Source: Calditrichaceae bacterium (GTDB taxonomy: Bacteria; Calditrichota; Calditrichia; Calditrichales; Calditrichaceae). From it: a DNA stretch of 12,937 nt. The notes under the pieces were generated by a model, which saw only the letters and a program-made list of their open reading frames with translations, had not been told where the DNA came from and ran no database searches. Position 1 is the stretch's first letter; every line of letters begins with the position of its first letter. The DNA is taken from assembly GCA_030592985.1 (NCBI GenBank), contig JAUVIB010000052.1, positions 1 to 12,937 of the forward strand. The letters run 5' to 3'. Below are positions 1 to 8,551 of the stretch, piece after piece. A program made the translations under genes and the position numbers.

Positions 1-2
1 TC

Positions 3-2300
3 TTTGTCGTATCAATTTCTTCAAAGGAAGAAAACACTTTTTACTTACGTTTTCAAAACGATGCGGCGATGAATTTATCTATGTCGATGATGACCATTAA
101 TAAATTCCTTAAAAATCGCCGGATCAATAATTTTTTTATAGGAATTTTTATTGGACTCCTGTTAGTCTTAATAGGTTACAATTTTTCTCTGTCTTTTTCA
201 TTCAAAGATAAAAGTTATTTTTATTTTAATTTCTCTATTATCTTTTTACTGCTATATACTTTATCCTATAAAGGATATGCCCATTTATATCTATGGCCGG
301 ATATTCCCCGGTTAAATCAATTGTCCATTATAATTGCCGTCGGTCTTTCATTATTTTTTTTCCTGATTTTTACTGATAATTTTCTGTTGTTAAAAAAGCG
401 TTTTTCTCTGTATCACAAAATTATAAAAACATTATATATTATTGCACTAATGCTTGTTTTTATTTCCATTTTTATAGATTTTCAAATTATAATTCATTTA
501 ATTAATGTTTGTATTACCGTGGGCTTTTTATTCTCATTATATGCCAGCTATTTTTCATGGAAGGGGAAATATTCACCTGCCGGGCTTTTTCTGGTTTCAT
601 TGTTGTTTTTGGTTTCAGGAAGCATAATAACCATATTTGTAATCTTCGGATTCTTACAAACCCGTTTATTAACGGATAATGGTTTTCTATTTGGCAGCAT
701 TCCCTATGTAATTTTTATGAGCCTGGCATTAACTCAGCGTATAAAAGTATTGAAGTCTGAAAAAGATAAAACCGATAGAATATTGGCCAAAAGCATCGAA
801 AAATTCATATCAATTATTGATGCAAATAATGATATTTTTTGGGAAACCGATCGCTTTTCCACTTTCTGCTATATCAGCCCCAATGTAGAAAAAATTACCG
901 GGTGGAAAGCAGAAGAGTTAATTGGGGAAAAAGTTTTTGACTTATTAAATAAGACAGAAATCGAGAGATTGATAAAAACCTTAGAAATGAGCGCCTCGAC
1001 AAATACACCAATATCGGGTTATGAATACAGAATGTTAAATAAAGACGGCAATTGGACGATATTCGAAAAAAATGCCCAACCATTTTATAATAAATATGGG
1101 AAATTAGCCGGATTTAGGGGAAATGATCGGGATATTACCGGCTATTATCATCAAAAGGAGCTGCTGCAGGAATCGGAAGAAAAGTTTAAGACAATTGTAG
1201 AGAACGCACATAACGGAATTATACTTGTGGATAACGCCTTTCATTTTATTTATGTAAATCCACAATTTGAAAAACTTACAGGATATTCTTCTGAAGAATT
1301 ACTAAATAAAGACTTTAGGGAATATTTAAATACTGATATGAGTGCATTGATAAGTGAAAGGTATAAACAACGCCAGCAAGGCAAAACACCACCGGCTAGC
1401 TATGAAGCTGAATTTATCCATAAAAACGGCAGCATAAAGCCATTTAAAATATATGCACAAGTATTGAATAAACCAGATCAAAGACCGATAACCATTGCCC
1501 AAATAGTAGATTTATCAGAACAAAAACACTTAGAAGAACAGTTAATACAATCTCAAAAAATGGAAGCCATAGGTACGCTTGCCGGTGGTATAGCACATGA
1601 TTTTAATAATTTACTTACAGTTATTAAAGGGTATTCTGATGTGCTCTTAATGAGGCTGAAAAAGAATGATCCCAAAAGGAAACACATAGAAACAATACTC
1701 TCAGCGAGTAAGAAAGCTGAGACTTTAACGAAACAGATATTAGCCTTCAGTCGGAAACAAATATATCAACCTCAAAAAGTGGACATCAACCTCTTATTGT
1801 CTAACTTGGTTAAAATGGCCAATAGGATTATCGGGGATGATATTCTGATTAATATGGATTTAGCGCCTAATTTATCGCTGATTAAAGCTGATCCTGGACA
1901 GATTGAACAGGTTTTCATCAATTTGCTGGTTAATGCCCGCGATGCCATAAATCAGAAAAAAAATGTAAAAGAAAAAAAGATTATAATTAAGACACAATTT
2001 TTCTATTTAGATGAGACGTTCACTAAAAAATATGTGGAAGCACACATAGGAGAGCATATCGAAATTATTGTTTCCGATACCGGCAGTGGTATGTCTAATG
2101 AGGTGCAGAAGAAAATATTTGAGCCGTTTTTTACCACAAAAGACAGAGAAAAAAATACAGGGCTTGGTTTGGCGACAGTTTATGGAATCGTTACACAGAA
2201 TGAAGGCTGTATCACTGTAAGTAGTCAACTACATACCGGATCCACATTTAAGATTTACTGGCCGGTTGACAATACTGGTAATATTGAAAATAAAGATTGA
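3..2300 (+). CDS. 7TMR-DISM sensor histidine kinase, first of a tandem pair (5' end outside the window)
   Basis: Membrane sensor kinase expected to autophosphorylate on a histidine and pass the phosphate to a separate response regulator. The frame is open from position 3 with no stop, and the residues before the ATG at 69 align with the end of the extracellular domain of the next gene (FYLRFQNDAAM against IYFRVKNEASM). The ATG at 69 is therefore internal and the true start lies upstream of the window. Visible order: tail of an extracellular domain; seven hydrophobic helices (about 130-740); a short charged linker; PAS 1 (about 805-1140); PAS 2 (about 1185-1520); HisKA with H-box GGIAHDFNNLL and the phospho-acceptor His codon at 1596; HATPase with N-box (NLLVNARDA, about 1920), G1 DTGSGM (about 2073) and G2 TGLGLATV (about 2157). 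All catalytic motifs look intact. There is no receiver domain after the ATPase domain, although this H-box subtype often occurs in hybrid kinases. No response regulator lies nearby. The ligand is unknown. Confidence 0.93.
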   Translation, partial: FVVSISSKEENTFYLRFQNDAAMNLSMSMMTINKFLKNRRINNFFIGIFIGLLLVLIGYNFSLSFSFKDKSYFYFNFSIIFLLLYTLSYKGYAHLYLWPDIPRLNQLSIIIAVGLSLFFFLIFTDNFLLLKKRFSLYHKIIKTLYIIALMLVFISIFIDFQIIIHLINVCITVGFLFSLYASYFSWKGKYSPAGLFLVSLLFLVSGSIITIFVIFGFLQTRLLTDNGFLFGSIPYVIFMSLALTQRIKVLKSEKDKTDRILAKSIEKFISIIDANNDIFWETDRFSTFCYISPNVEKITGWKAEELIGEKVFDLLNKTEIERLIKTLEMSASTNTPISGYEYRMLNKDGNWTIFEKNAQPFYNKYGKLAGFRGNDRDITGYYHQKELLQESEEKFKTIVENAHNGIILVDNAFHFIYVNPQFEKLTGYSSEELLNKDFREYLNTDMSALISERYKQRQQGKTPPASYEAEFIHKNGSIKPFKIYAQVLNKPDQRPITIAQIVDLSEQKHLEEQLIQSQKMEAIGTLAGGIAHDFNNLLTVIKGYSDVLLMRLKKNDPKRKHIETILSASKKAETLTKQILAFSRKQIYQPQKVDINLLLSNLVKMANRIIGDDILINMDLAPNLSLIKADPGQIEQVFINLLVNARDAINQKKNVKEKKIIIKTQFFYLDETFTKKYVEAHIGEHIEIIVSDTGSGMSNEVQKKIFEPFFTTKDREKNTGLGLATVYGIVTQNEGCITVSSQLHTGSTFKIYWPVDNTGNIENKD

Positions 2301-2376
2301 AAAAGTTTTATAGTTTTGATTATATTAATAGAATAATTTTTAATTACTGAGTTTACTCTAAAAGCAGGATTTCGTC

Positions 2377-2407
2377 ATTTCAACCCTGATTTATCAGGGA
2401 AAGAAAT
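2377..2407. repeat. Interrupted stem-loop between the two kinase genes
   Basis: ATTTC (2377-2381) pairs with GAAAT (2403-2407), and CCCTGA (2384-2389) pairs with TCAGGG (2394-2399) around a TTTA loop. A small AA/AAA internal loop lies between the two stems. No T-run follows on either strand, so this is not a standard intrinsic terminator. It sits 77 bp after the first kinase stop and 86 bp before the second kinase start. It could be an operator, an mRNA processing or stability element, or chance in AT-rich DNA. Confidence 0.4.
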
Positions 2408-2493
2408 AGTATGTTTCGGTGGAAGGATTTTGAAATACTTTTTTAAAAAAAACTCATTGATTTTACTCATTTAATTTAAATTTGTACTTGTTT

Positions 2494-5232
2494 ATGCAAA
2501 GAAAACTAAAAATATCATTTAATGGCAGTTTGTTCATAATTATATCGATATTTCTTTCTATTCTCAGACTATTTGCTGTGGAACCTGTGGTTATAACGGA
2601 TAGTCAGAAAGAGACGCTTATCGGATTAAATTTGGAGATACTGAAAGATGAAAAAGGTGATTTAACCTTAGAAGATGTCTTAACAGATCAATACAATGAC
2701 AAATTTCAGCCGGTAAAAGAAACTGCTCCGATTTATGGTTTTACGAATACCGTTTATTGGGGCCGCTTTAAAGTAATTTTCAACAAGAAAACGCATAATC
2801 CGTCTCTCTTACGATTTAATTTTGCCAATTTGAACTATGTTGATTTTTATCAGCTTAACGTACAAGGGGAATTGATAAAATCTGTAAAAACGGGGAATAT
2901 GCTTCCAATTAGCAGTCGTGATCAATTAGCTCCGAAAATCATTTTCATCTTAAATGGATCGGAAGAAGAAGAAAATATAATATATTTTCGGGTAAAAAAT
3001 GAAGCTTCCATGACTCTCTCCTTATCTATAATTTCCGTCTCTGAATTTATGAAAGAAACCCGGATAAGCGAGATATTATTGGGAATTTTTATGGGTATTA
3101 TGCTTTTAATTGTAGGATATAATTTCTTCCTCTTCTATTCATTAAAAGATTTTAGTTATATTTTTTTTAGTATCTCTGTGTTTTCACTTGCCGGTTATGC
3201 TTTTATTTTAAAAGGTTTTGCTTATTTCTATTTATGGCCGGATATGCCTTATTGGAATCAAATATCAATCCCTATCTCCATAAGCTTTGCTGAGTTTTTC
3301 TTTCTATTGTTTATTTCTGAATTTCTGATGTTCAAAAATCGATTGCCAAATATTAATAAAATATCTCCGGCATTGTTAGTTTTAATTTTTCTATCAATGT
3401 TGGGAGCTATTTTTATTGACTATCTGTTCTTTATTATTGTAATTAATCTTTTGGTTGTTTTGATATTTTTATTATTATTGGTTGCCGGAATAATCTTGTG
3501 GTATAAAAATTACTACCGTTCTTTTTATTTCCAGAGTAGTTTATTCGTGTTATTCATCGGTGTGATGATGACTATATTAGTCCGTTTCGGTTTTATCCCA
3601 AGTAATATTATTATAGAAAATGGAATAATTATTAGTAGTCCCCTTTTTGTAATTTTAATGTCGCTGGCTCTGGCTGATCGTGTTGAATTTTACAGTCAGG
3701 CGAAAGAAATAGCGAATAAAGCGCTTAATGAAAATGAGCAGCGTTTACGAGCATTGGTTGAAACGAGTAATGACATTATTTGGGAGACAAACAAAAATAG
3801 GGAATTTATTTATATAAATCCCAGAGTAAAAGATATTTTTGGGTTTGAACCTGAAGAGTTAGTAGGAAAGGATGCGTTTTCGATTGTTAAGCCGGCTTAT
3901 GTTGACAAAATATCCACCGTGATGAGAGAATCTATTATATCTCATCAACCGATTATCGGATTAGAATATATTGTTTCAGGTATAGACGGTAAAAAGGTTA
4001 TTCTGGAAAAAAATGCAACACCGGTTTATGATGAAAACGGAAAATATAGTGGTTTTAAAGGAATAGACCGTGATATTACAGAACGAAGGAAGTATGAAGA
4101 GGCTCTGAAAGAGTCTGAGGAGCGATTTCGTAGTATTGTTGAAAATTCACCGGTTGGTATTGTTATTGGTGCGACACCGTTTACTTTTAAATATGTTAAT
4201 TCAAGATTTGCCAAAATGACCGGGTACTCTGAAGGAGAACTGCTTAGTCATGATATAAGCCTGGTGTTAGAAAAGAATACAATGGATTTAGTGGTTGACA
4301 GGTTTAAGCGCCGGTTACAAGGAGAAGATGTTCCATCAATTTATGAAATTGAATTTAAACATAAAGACGGGTCAAAACGACTTACGGAAATGCGTGTATC
4401 TGTAGGACGTAAAGTGGATGGCAGCCTGACTATTATTAGTCAAATTATGGATATAACCGATTATAAGCGTCTTCAGCATCAGTTAATTCAATCGCAAAAA
4501 ATGGAAGCAATTGGTACGTTAGCCGGTGGCATTGCCCATGATTTTAATAATTTACTGACGGTTATTAAAGGATATTCGGATATTTGCCTAATGCAAATAG
4601 ATGAGAATGATGATAGTTTTAAAGAATTATCAGCAATCCGTTCAGCCAGCGAAAAGGCTGAATCTTTAACCAAACAGATACTGGCCTTTAGCAGAAAACA
4701 AATTTTTCAGCTTCAGATTGTAGATATTAATAATTTACTTACAGAATTGGAATCGGTTACCCGGCGGTTAGTTAGTGGAACTATTGAAATAGAGATGATC
4801 ATGGCCTCTGACTTGCCTGCTATTAAAGCTGATCCGGTACAGATAGAGCAGGTGCTGATTAATTTGATTGTTAACGCCAGAGATGCCTTGAATAATGTGA
4901 CTGATGAGGGTTCTCCCAAGTTGATTACTATTGAAACAGGAGAGGTGATTTTAGATAATTCTTTCCTTGGAAATCGTACAGGAAAGCATGTAGTCATTTC
5001 TGTTTCCGATACAGGCTCAGGAATGACAAAGGAAATCCAGGATAAAATTTATGATCCCTTTTATACAACAAAAGAAACAGGAAAGGGAACCGGTTTGGGG
5101 TTAGCAACAGTATATGGCATTTTACAGCAAAATGATGCCTCTATTCAGGTGTTTAGTGAACCAGGTAAAGGAACGATATTTAAAATATATTGGCCGGTAG
5201 TAAAAATAGATACTGGTTTTCAAACACTATGA
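2494..5232 (+). CDS. 7TMR-DISM sensor histidine kinase, second of a tandem pair (full length)
   Basis: Full-length membrane sensor kinase of 912 residues, paralogous to the upstream gene. I chose the ATG at 2494 because it gives a normal signal peptide (MQRKLK, then a hydrophobic stretch to about residue 28). A TTG at 2482 in the same frame is possible, and neither has a clear ribosome binding site. Order: signal peptide; extracellular 7TMR-DISMED2-like domain (about 30-180), a family thought to bind carbohydrate-like ligands; seven helices (about 193-395); PAS 1 (about 416-526); PAS 2 (about 543-651); HisKA with phospho-acceptor His682; HATPase with N-box Asn790/Asn794, G1 DTGSGM from Asp839 and G2 GTGLGL at 865-870. 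No receiver domain or adjacent response regulator is present, so its partner is encoded elsewhere. A 34-residue stretch around the H-box is identical to the upstream kinase although many codons differ synonymously. This indicates an old duplication under strong constraint at the phosphotransfer site. Confidence 0.95.
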   Translation: MQRKLKISFNGSLFIIISIFLSILRLFAVEPVVITDSQKETLIGLNLEILKDEKGDLTLEDVLTDQYNDKFQPVKETAPIYGFTNTVYWGRFKVIFNKKTHNPSLLRFNFANLNYVDFYQLNVQGELIKSVKTGNMLPISSRDQLAPKIIFILNGSEEEENIIYFRVKNEASMTLSLSIISVSEFMKETRISEILLGIFMGIMLLIVGYNFFLFYSLKDFSYIFFSISVFSLAGYAFILKGFAYFYLWPDMPYWNQISIPISISFAEFFFLLFISEFLMFKNRLPNINKISPALLVLIFLSMLGAIFIDYLFFIIVINLLVVLIFLLLLVAGIILWYKNYYRSFYFQSSLFVLFIGVMMTILVRFGFIPSNIIIENGIIISSPLFVILMSLALADRVEFYSQAKEIANKALNENEQRLRALVETSNDIIWETNKNREFIYINPRVKDIFGFEPEELVGKDAFSIVKPAYVDKISTVMRESIISHQPIIGLEYIVSGIDGKKVILEKNATPVYDENGKYSGFKGIDRDITERRKYEEALKESEERFRSIVENSPVGIVIGATPFTFKYVNSRFAKMTGYSEGELLSHDISLVLEKNTMDLVVDRFKRRLQGEDVPSIYEIEFKHKDGSKRLTEMRVSVGRKVDGSLTIISQIMDITDYKRLQHQLIQSQKMEAIGTLAGGIAHDFNNLLTVIKGYSDICLMQIDENDDSFKELSAIRSASEKAESLTKQILAFSRKQIFQLQIVDINNLLTELESVTRRLVSGTIEIEMIMASDLPAIKADPVQIEQVLINLIVNARDALNNVTDEGSPKLITIETGEVILDNSFLGNRTGKHVVISVSDTGSGMTKEIQDKIYDPFYTTKETGKGTGLGLATVYGILQQNDASIQVFSEPGKGTIFKIYWPVVKIDTGFQTL

Positions 5233-5364
5233 GAGGGTAATGAAAGTATAATTTTTTTTAAGAAGTGTAATGATTTTAGATAATTCGGAATGCTCTCGTT
5301 TATCTTAATTGTGTTGGGAGTTTTTATCGAAAAGATTATATTGATATTAGTCAAAAGAAATGAG

Positions 5365-5392
5365 AAAAAAAAGGCGTCCGTTGGACGCCTTT
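5365..5392 (-). terminator. Rho-independent terminator of the peroxiredoxin gene
   Basis: A perfect 10-bp stem (5370-5379 with 5383-5392, core GGCGTCC/GGACGCC) closes on a 3-nt loop. Read on the minus strand it runs into a T-run (complement of the A-run at 5365-5372). It starts 18 bp beyond the peroxiredoxin stop codon. On the plus strand only TTTCC follows, so it would be a weaker stop for transcripts of the converging kinase gene. Confidence 0.93.
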
Positions 5393-5410
5393 CCTGTTGT
5401 TATGGAAATA

Positions 5411-6013
5411 TTAATAATCGCTTACGTGTTTTCCAAAATAATCTTTAAGCCCGTCTACACTTGGGCTCATAGAGTCTTTTCCTTCTTCCCAGTTCGCGGG
5501 ACAAACTTCACCATGTTCTTCTGTGTAGTTCAGAGCATCTACCATACGTATCATCTCTTTAATATTTCTTCCTAAAGCGAGGTTGTTAATAACCGCATGT
5601 TGTAAAACGCCTTCTTTGTCAATTAAAAATGAACCGCGTAAGGCAACTCCGCCGCCTTCCAAAAGAACACCGTAATCTGCGCTGATGCTTTTGGTAAAAT
5701 CTGAAACGAGTGGATACTGAACCTTTCCGATGCCGCCTTCTTCTATGGGTTGATTTTTCCAGGCGAGATGGCTGAAGTGAGAGTCCGTTGAAACACCAAT
5801 AACCTGAACACCTCTTTTCTCGAATTCTGTGAGTAATTTATTAAATTCTAGTATCTCTGTCGGGCAGACAAAAGTAAAATCAAGTGGATAGAAGAAAAGG
5901 ACGACATATTTACCTTTGTAATCTTCCAATTTAAAATCATCTTTAAATGAATTATCCGGCATAACCGCTGTAGCTGTAAATGTTGGGGCCAGAGATGCAA
6001 CTTGTGCAGACAT
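5411..6013 (-). CDS. Typical 2-Cys peroxiredoxin (AhpC/Prx1 family)
   Basis: Cytoplasmic thiol peroxidase of 200 residues that reduces hydrogen peroxide and organic hydroperoxides. The peroxidatic cysteine is Cys50 in FTFVCPTEI, preceded by the conserved FFYPLDFTF strand. The resolving cysteine is Cys171 in HGEVCPANW, as expected for the Prx1/AhpC type that forms an intersubunit disulfide. There is no signal peptide. A GGIG motif (residues 93-96) and a C-terminal Tyr-Phe (192-193) are both present. In this family that pair marks enzymes sensitive to over-oxidation of the peroxidatic cysteine. The start is supported by a good ribosome binding site. The gene lies 97 bp downstream of pckA on the same strand and ends in its own strong terminator, so it may be read from its own promoter or from pckA read-through. 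No reductase partner (AhpF or thioredoxin) is in the window. Confidence 0.97.
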   Translation of the reverse strand: MSAQVASLAPTFTATAVMPDNSFKDDFKLEDYKGKYVVLFFYPLDFTFVCPTEILEFNKLLTEFEKRGVQVIGVSTDSHFSHLAWKNQPIEEGGIGKVQYPLVSDFTKSISADYGVLLEGGGVALRGSFLIDKEGVLQHAVINNLALGRNIKEMIRMVDALNYTEEHGEVCPANWEEGKDSMSPSVDGLKDYFGKHVSDY

Positions 6014-6020
6014 AATGTTT

Positions 6021-6026
6021 CTCCTT
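6021..6026 (-). promoter_or_regulatory. Ribosome binding site of the peroxiredoxin gene
   Basis: AAGGAG on the minus strand, 7 nt before the ATG at 6013. It is a near-perfect Shine-Dalgarno sequence and fixes the start. Confidence 0.9.
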
Positions 6027-6110
6027 CTTTTATTTATTTTAATTATTTTAACTTGAATGAGTTCTTTATAACATGCTTGCCTTAAAATATATTCCCATTA
6101 ATTAAAAAAA

Positions 6111-7715
6111 TTAAATTTTTGGACCAGATCCTATTACTTCAGGAGAAACAAACTCTTCATATTGTTTAAAATTTTCTATAAAATTAGCGGCAAGTTGCTT
6201 TGCTTTTTGGTCATAGGCATCCTTATCATCCCAGGTATTTTTCGGATTTAAAATATCTTCCGGAACACCCGGGCAGCTTGTGGGGATATCCAAGCCGAAT
6301 ATGGGATCATTTACATAGTCGACACTATTCAGATTTCCATTCAAGGCTGCGTTTAATAGGGCGCGTGTATATTTTATGGACATACGTTCGCCAATTCCGT
6401 AAGGGCCGCCACTCCATCCGGTATTAACGAGCCAGCATTTTACATTGTGTTTGGCAATTTTTTCTCCTAACATCTTTGAATAGACGCTTGGATGGCGCGG
6501 CATGAATGGCGCTCCAAAACAGGTACTAAACGTGGCTTGTGGTTCGGTAATTCCCTTTTCGGTTCCGGCAACCTTGGCTGTGTAGCCCAGTAAGAAATGG
6601 TACATCGCCTGCTCTGGCGTCAATTTTGAAATAGGAGGCAGGACACCAAAAGCATCGGCTGTAAGAAAAATTATATTTTTTGGGTGATCGGCTCGTGAAC
6701 TTTCTACAATATTATCTAAATGGCTAATCGGATACGATGCGCGTGTATTTTCAGTAAACGTGTCATCATCCAAATTAGGACGCCTATTAATAGAGTCGAT
6801 TTGTACATTTTCCAAAACAGTGCCGAATTTTCTTGTTGTGGCATAAATCTCAGGCTCAGCTTCTTCCGATAGGCGAATTACTTTTGCATAGCAGCCACCT
6901 TCAAAGTTAAACACATCTGTATCACTCCAGCCATGTTCATCATCGCCGATTAGAGCCCGTTCAGGGTCGGCGGATAGAGTTGTTTTTCCCGTACCCGATA
7001 ACCCGAATAGAATAGCAGTATCGCCTTCTTTGCCCACATTAGCGCTGCTGTGCATGGGCATAACACCTTTTTCCGGAAGGATGTAATTCAATAACGCAAA
7101 TGCGGATTTTTTTATCTCTCCGGCATAACTGGTTCCACCGATCAGTATTAGTTTTTTCTTGAGGTTCATCAAGATGAAGGCTTCTGAATTAGTCCCGTCC
7201 ATCTCCGGTTCCGCATGAAATTTCGGTAAATCAATTATAGTATACTGTGGTTCAAAATTTAACAATTCTTCCCTGTTATCAATGGTTATAAACATATTTC
7301 GTACAAAGAGAGAGTGCCAGGCATACTCGGTAATAATACGGAGAGGGACACGGTATTTTTCATTCGTTCCGGCATAAACATCCTGGATGAAAACTTCATC
7401 ACCCTGAAGATAGGCTTGCACCCGGTTGAAAATACTGTCAAACTTTGCTTCCTCAAAAGGCCGATTTACATCTCCCCACCAAATATTATCTCCGGTAACA
7501 TCTTCTTTGACAATAAATTTATCATTAGGAGACCGGCCTGTAATACTTCCCGTCCGTACAACCAATGGCCCCAGATGCGCAAGAAGTCCTTCACGACGGC
7601 GAATAGCTTGTTCGTAAAGCGAGGCACTGGAGAGGTTCCAGTATTCATAATTTATATTCTTTATTCCTAAAGCTTCTAATCCAACCTTCCTGTTAATCAT
7701 TGGGGATTCTTTCAT
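6111..7715 (-). CDS. pckA: Phosphoenolpyruvate carboxykinase (ATP), EC 4.1.1.49
   Basis: Cytoplasmic enzyme that interconverts oxaloacetate + ATP and phosphoenolpyruvate + CO2 + ADP, the committed step from the TCA cycle to gluconeogenesis. It can also run in the carboxylating direction in some anaerobes. The 534 residues match the usual length of the ATP-dependent family. Visible motifs: TGRSPNDKF with Arg61 (substrate binding), GTSYAGEIKKSAF with Lys203, His222 in MHSSANVG, the P-loop GLSGTGKT (238-245, Lys244) and GDDEHGWSD with Asp259. Lys203, His222, Lys244 and Asp259 keep a constant offset of 10 from the E. coli active-site residues Lys213, His232, Lys254 and Asp269, so the site appears complete. 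The start at 7715 has AGGAG 5 nt upstream; the next Met (codon 6) lacks one. The peroxiredoxin gene follows 97 bp downstream with no obvious terminator between. Confidence 0.98.
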   Translation of the reverse strand: MKESPMINRKVGLEALGIKNINYEYWNLSSASLYEQAIRRREGLLAHLGPLVVRTGSITGRSPNDKFIVKEDVTGDNIWWGDVNRPFEEAKFDSIFNRVQAYLQGDEVFIQDVYAGTNEKYRVPLRIITEYAWHSLFVRNMFITIDNREELLNFEPQYTIIDLPKFHAEPEMDGTNSEAFILMNLKKKLILIGGTSYAGEIKKSAFALLNYILPEKGVMPMHSSANVGKEGDTAILFGLSGTGKTTLSADPERALIGDDEHGWSDTDVFNFEGGCYAKVIRLSEEAEPEIYATTRKFGTVLENVQIDSINRRPNLDDDTFTENTRASYPISHLDNIVESSRADHPKNIIFLTADAFGVLPPISKLTPEQAMYHFLLGYTAKVAGTEKGITEPQATFSTCFGAPFMPRHPSVYSKMLGEKIAKHNVKCWLVNTGWSGGPYGIGERMSIKYTRALLNAALNGNLNSVDYVNDPIFGLDIPTSCPGVPEDILNPKNTWDDKDAYDQKAKQLAANFIENFKQYEEFVSPEVIGSGPKI

Positions 7716-7720
7716 TTTTT

Positions 7721-7725
7721 CTCCT
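7721..7725 (-). promoter_or_regulatory. Ribosome binding site of pckA
   Basis: AGGAG on the minus strand, 5 nt before the ATG at 7715. It decides between the two possible Met starts (codons 1 and 6). Confidence 0.85.
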
Positions 7726-7814
7726 GATAATGGTTAAATGGTACAATTTTATTTTAACTATAGATAGGCTAAATTTAATATGTAATTCAACCTAAAAGGA
7801 TTTACTATTTTATT

Positions 7815-7862
7815 ATATTATCCTATGGAGATATACGCCATCTTATTTAAGTCGGATAATAT
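7815..7862. repeat. 9-bp inverted repeat upstream of pckA
   Basis: ATATTATCC (7815-7823) and GGATAATAT (7854-7862) are exact reverse complements with 30 bp between them. The element lies 100-147 bp upstream of the pckA start, in the 230-bp gap (7716-7945) between pckA and the nitroreductase gene. It could be a regulator site that controls pckA or a weak RNA stem. AT-rich composition raises the chance of coincidence. I could not place a convincing -35/-10 pair nearby. Confidence 0.35.
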
Positions 7863-7891
7863 TATTTCTGGAAATTTGTTTGTATTTATGT

Positions 7892-7924
7892 AAAAAATCT
7901 AATTAATTTGAAACAATTTTAATT
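7892..7924 (-). terminator. Possible weak terminator after the nitroreductase gene
   Basis: On the minus strand an imperfect, almost all A-U hairpin (7901-7924, TTT loop, one mismatch and one bulge) is followed by a run of six T (7892-7897). It lies 22 bp past the nitroreductase stop. The position suits the end of the three-gene operon, but the stem has only one G-C pair, so efficiency would be low. Confidence 0.3.
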
Positions 7925-7945
7925 CTGTATAAATAATAACATTTC

Positions 7946-8551
7946 TTAACTGAATAATATTTCAGATTTACTATTCCATTTATCAGAAAATACGATCTCA
8001 TCCAACTTTTTACGGGTTCGGGATTTCAGTTCCATCTCTTTTAAGTTATCCGCTAAAACATCAGGACTGTCTAAATATCCGATAGCCATAGCTGTAAAAA
8101 CTTCGTAATCATCGGGTATATCAAAACTCTTAGCAGCTTCTTTAGTATTCAAGCCGCCCAATTGGTGAGCATAAAGCTCATTTTTTATGGCCTGCATGGA
8201 AATATAGGCAGCTGCCTGGCCAACATCATATTGGTACCAGTGATTTACAGAATTATCATGAGAGAAAGTCTTTTTACCTATTAATAAAACTAATACAGGA
8301 GTTCTGTAGCACCATAATTGATTGGCTTCCATTAAAGAATTGTAAATCTTCTGCCAGGTTGTACCCGTTCCCTTAATACCAACAATAAATCTCCATGGCT
8401 GTTCATTATAACCGGATGCAGACCAGCGGGCAGCTTCAAAGATTTCTATCAATTTCTCTTTTTCAACCGGACGTTCACTAAAAGCACGAGGACTCCAACG
8501 TTTCTTTATTACCTTAAGTAAATCAATATTAGTAATAGCTTCCTTATTCAT
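7946..8551 (-). CDS. Nitroreductase-family FMN-dependent oxidoreductase
   Basis: Flavin enzyme of 201 residues that uses NAD(P)H to reduce nitro compounds, quinones or other small acceptors. The physiological substrate cannot be read from sequence. Family marks: RWSPRAF at 18-24 (FMN phosphate region), ASGYNEQPWRF at 45-55, the central YDVGQAAAYISMQA helix, LGGL, AIGYLD, and a C-terminal SRTRKKLDEIVF that supplies the usual basic residues near FMN. There is no signal peptide, so it is cytoplasmic. A longer frame opens at an ATG at 8602. I chose 8551 because GGAGAG lies 5 nt upstream and the extra 17 residues would sit inside the preceding gene without family similarity. The start overlaps the TPR gene's stop by 8 nt (ATGAATAA), which points to translational coupling as the last gene of a three-gene operon. 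Confidence 0.93.
   Translation of the reverse strand: MNKEAITNIDLLKVIKKRWSPRAFSERPVEKEKLIEIFEAARWSASGYNEQPWRFIVGIKGTGTTWQKIYNSLMEANQLWCYRTPVLVLLIGKKTFSHDNSVNHWYQYDVGQAAAYISMQAIKNELYAHQLGGLNTKEAAKSFDIPDDYEVFTAMAIGYLDSPDVLADNLKEMELKSRTRKKLDEIVFSDKWNSKSEILFS

Noticed and set aside
69..71. ATG at 69 as the start of the first kinase
   Set aside because: The frame stays open to the left edge and the residues before it align with the second kinase, so it is an internal Met of a gene cut by the window.
2457..2484. Bacteroidota-type promoter (TTG, 17 bp, TAAATTTG) before the second kinase
   Set aside because: It matches the -33/-7 pattern, but it would leave only a few bases of leader before the ATG, and such AT-rich matches are common. 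The genome also uses clear Shine-Dalgarno sites, unlike typical Bacteroidota.
5370..5392. Strong hairpin as the terminator of the second kinase
   Set aside because: On the plus strand it is followed by only three T's. The long T-run is on the minus-strand side, so it belongs mainly to the peroxiredoxin gene.
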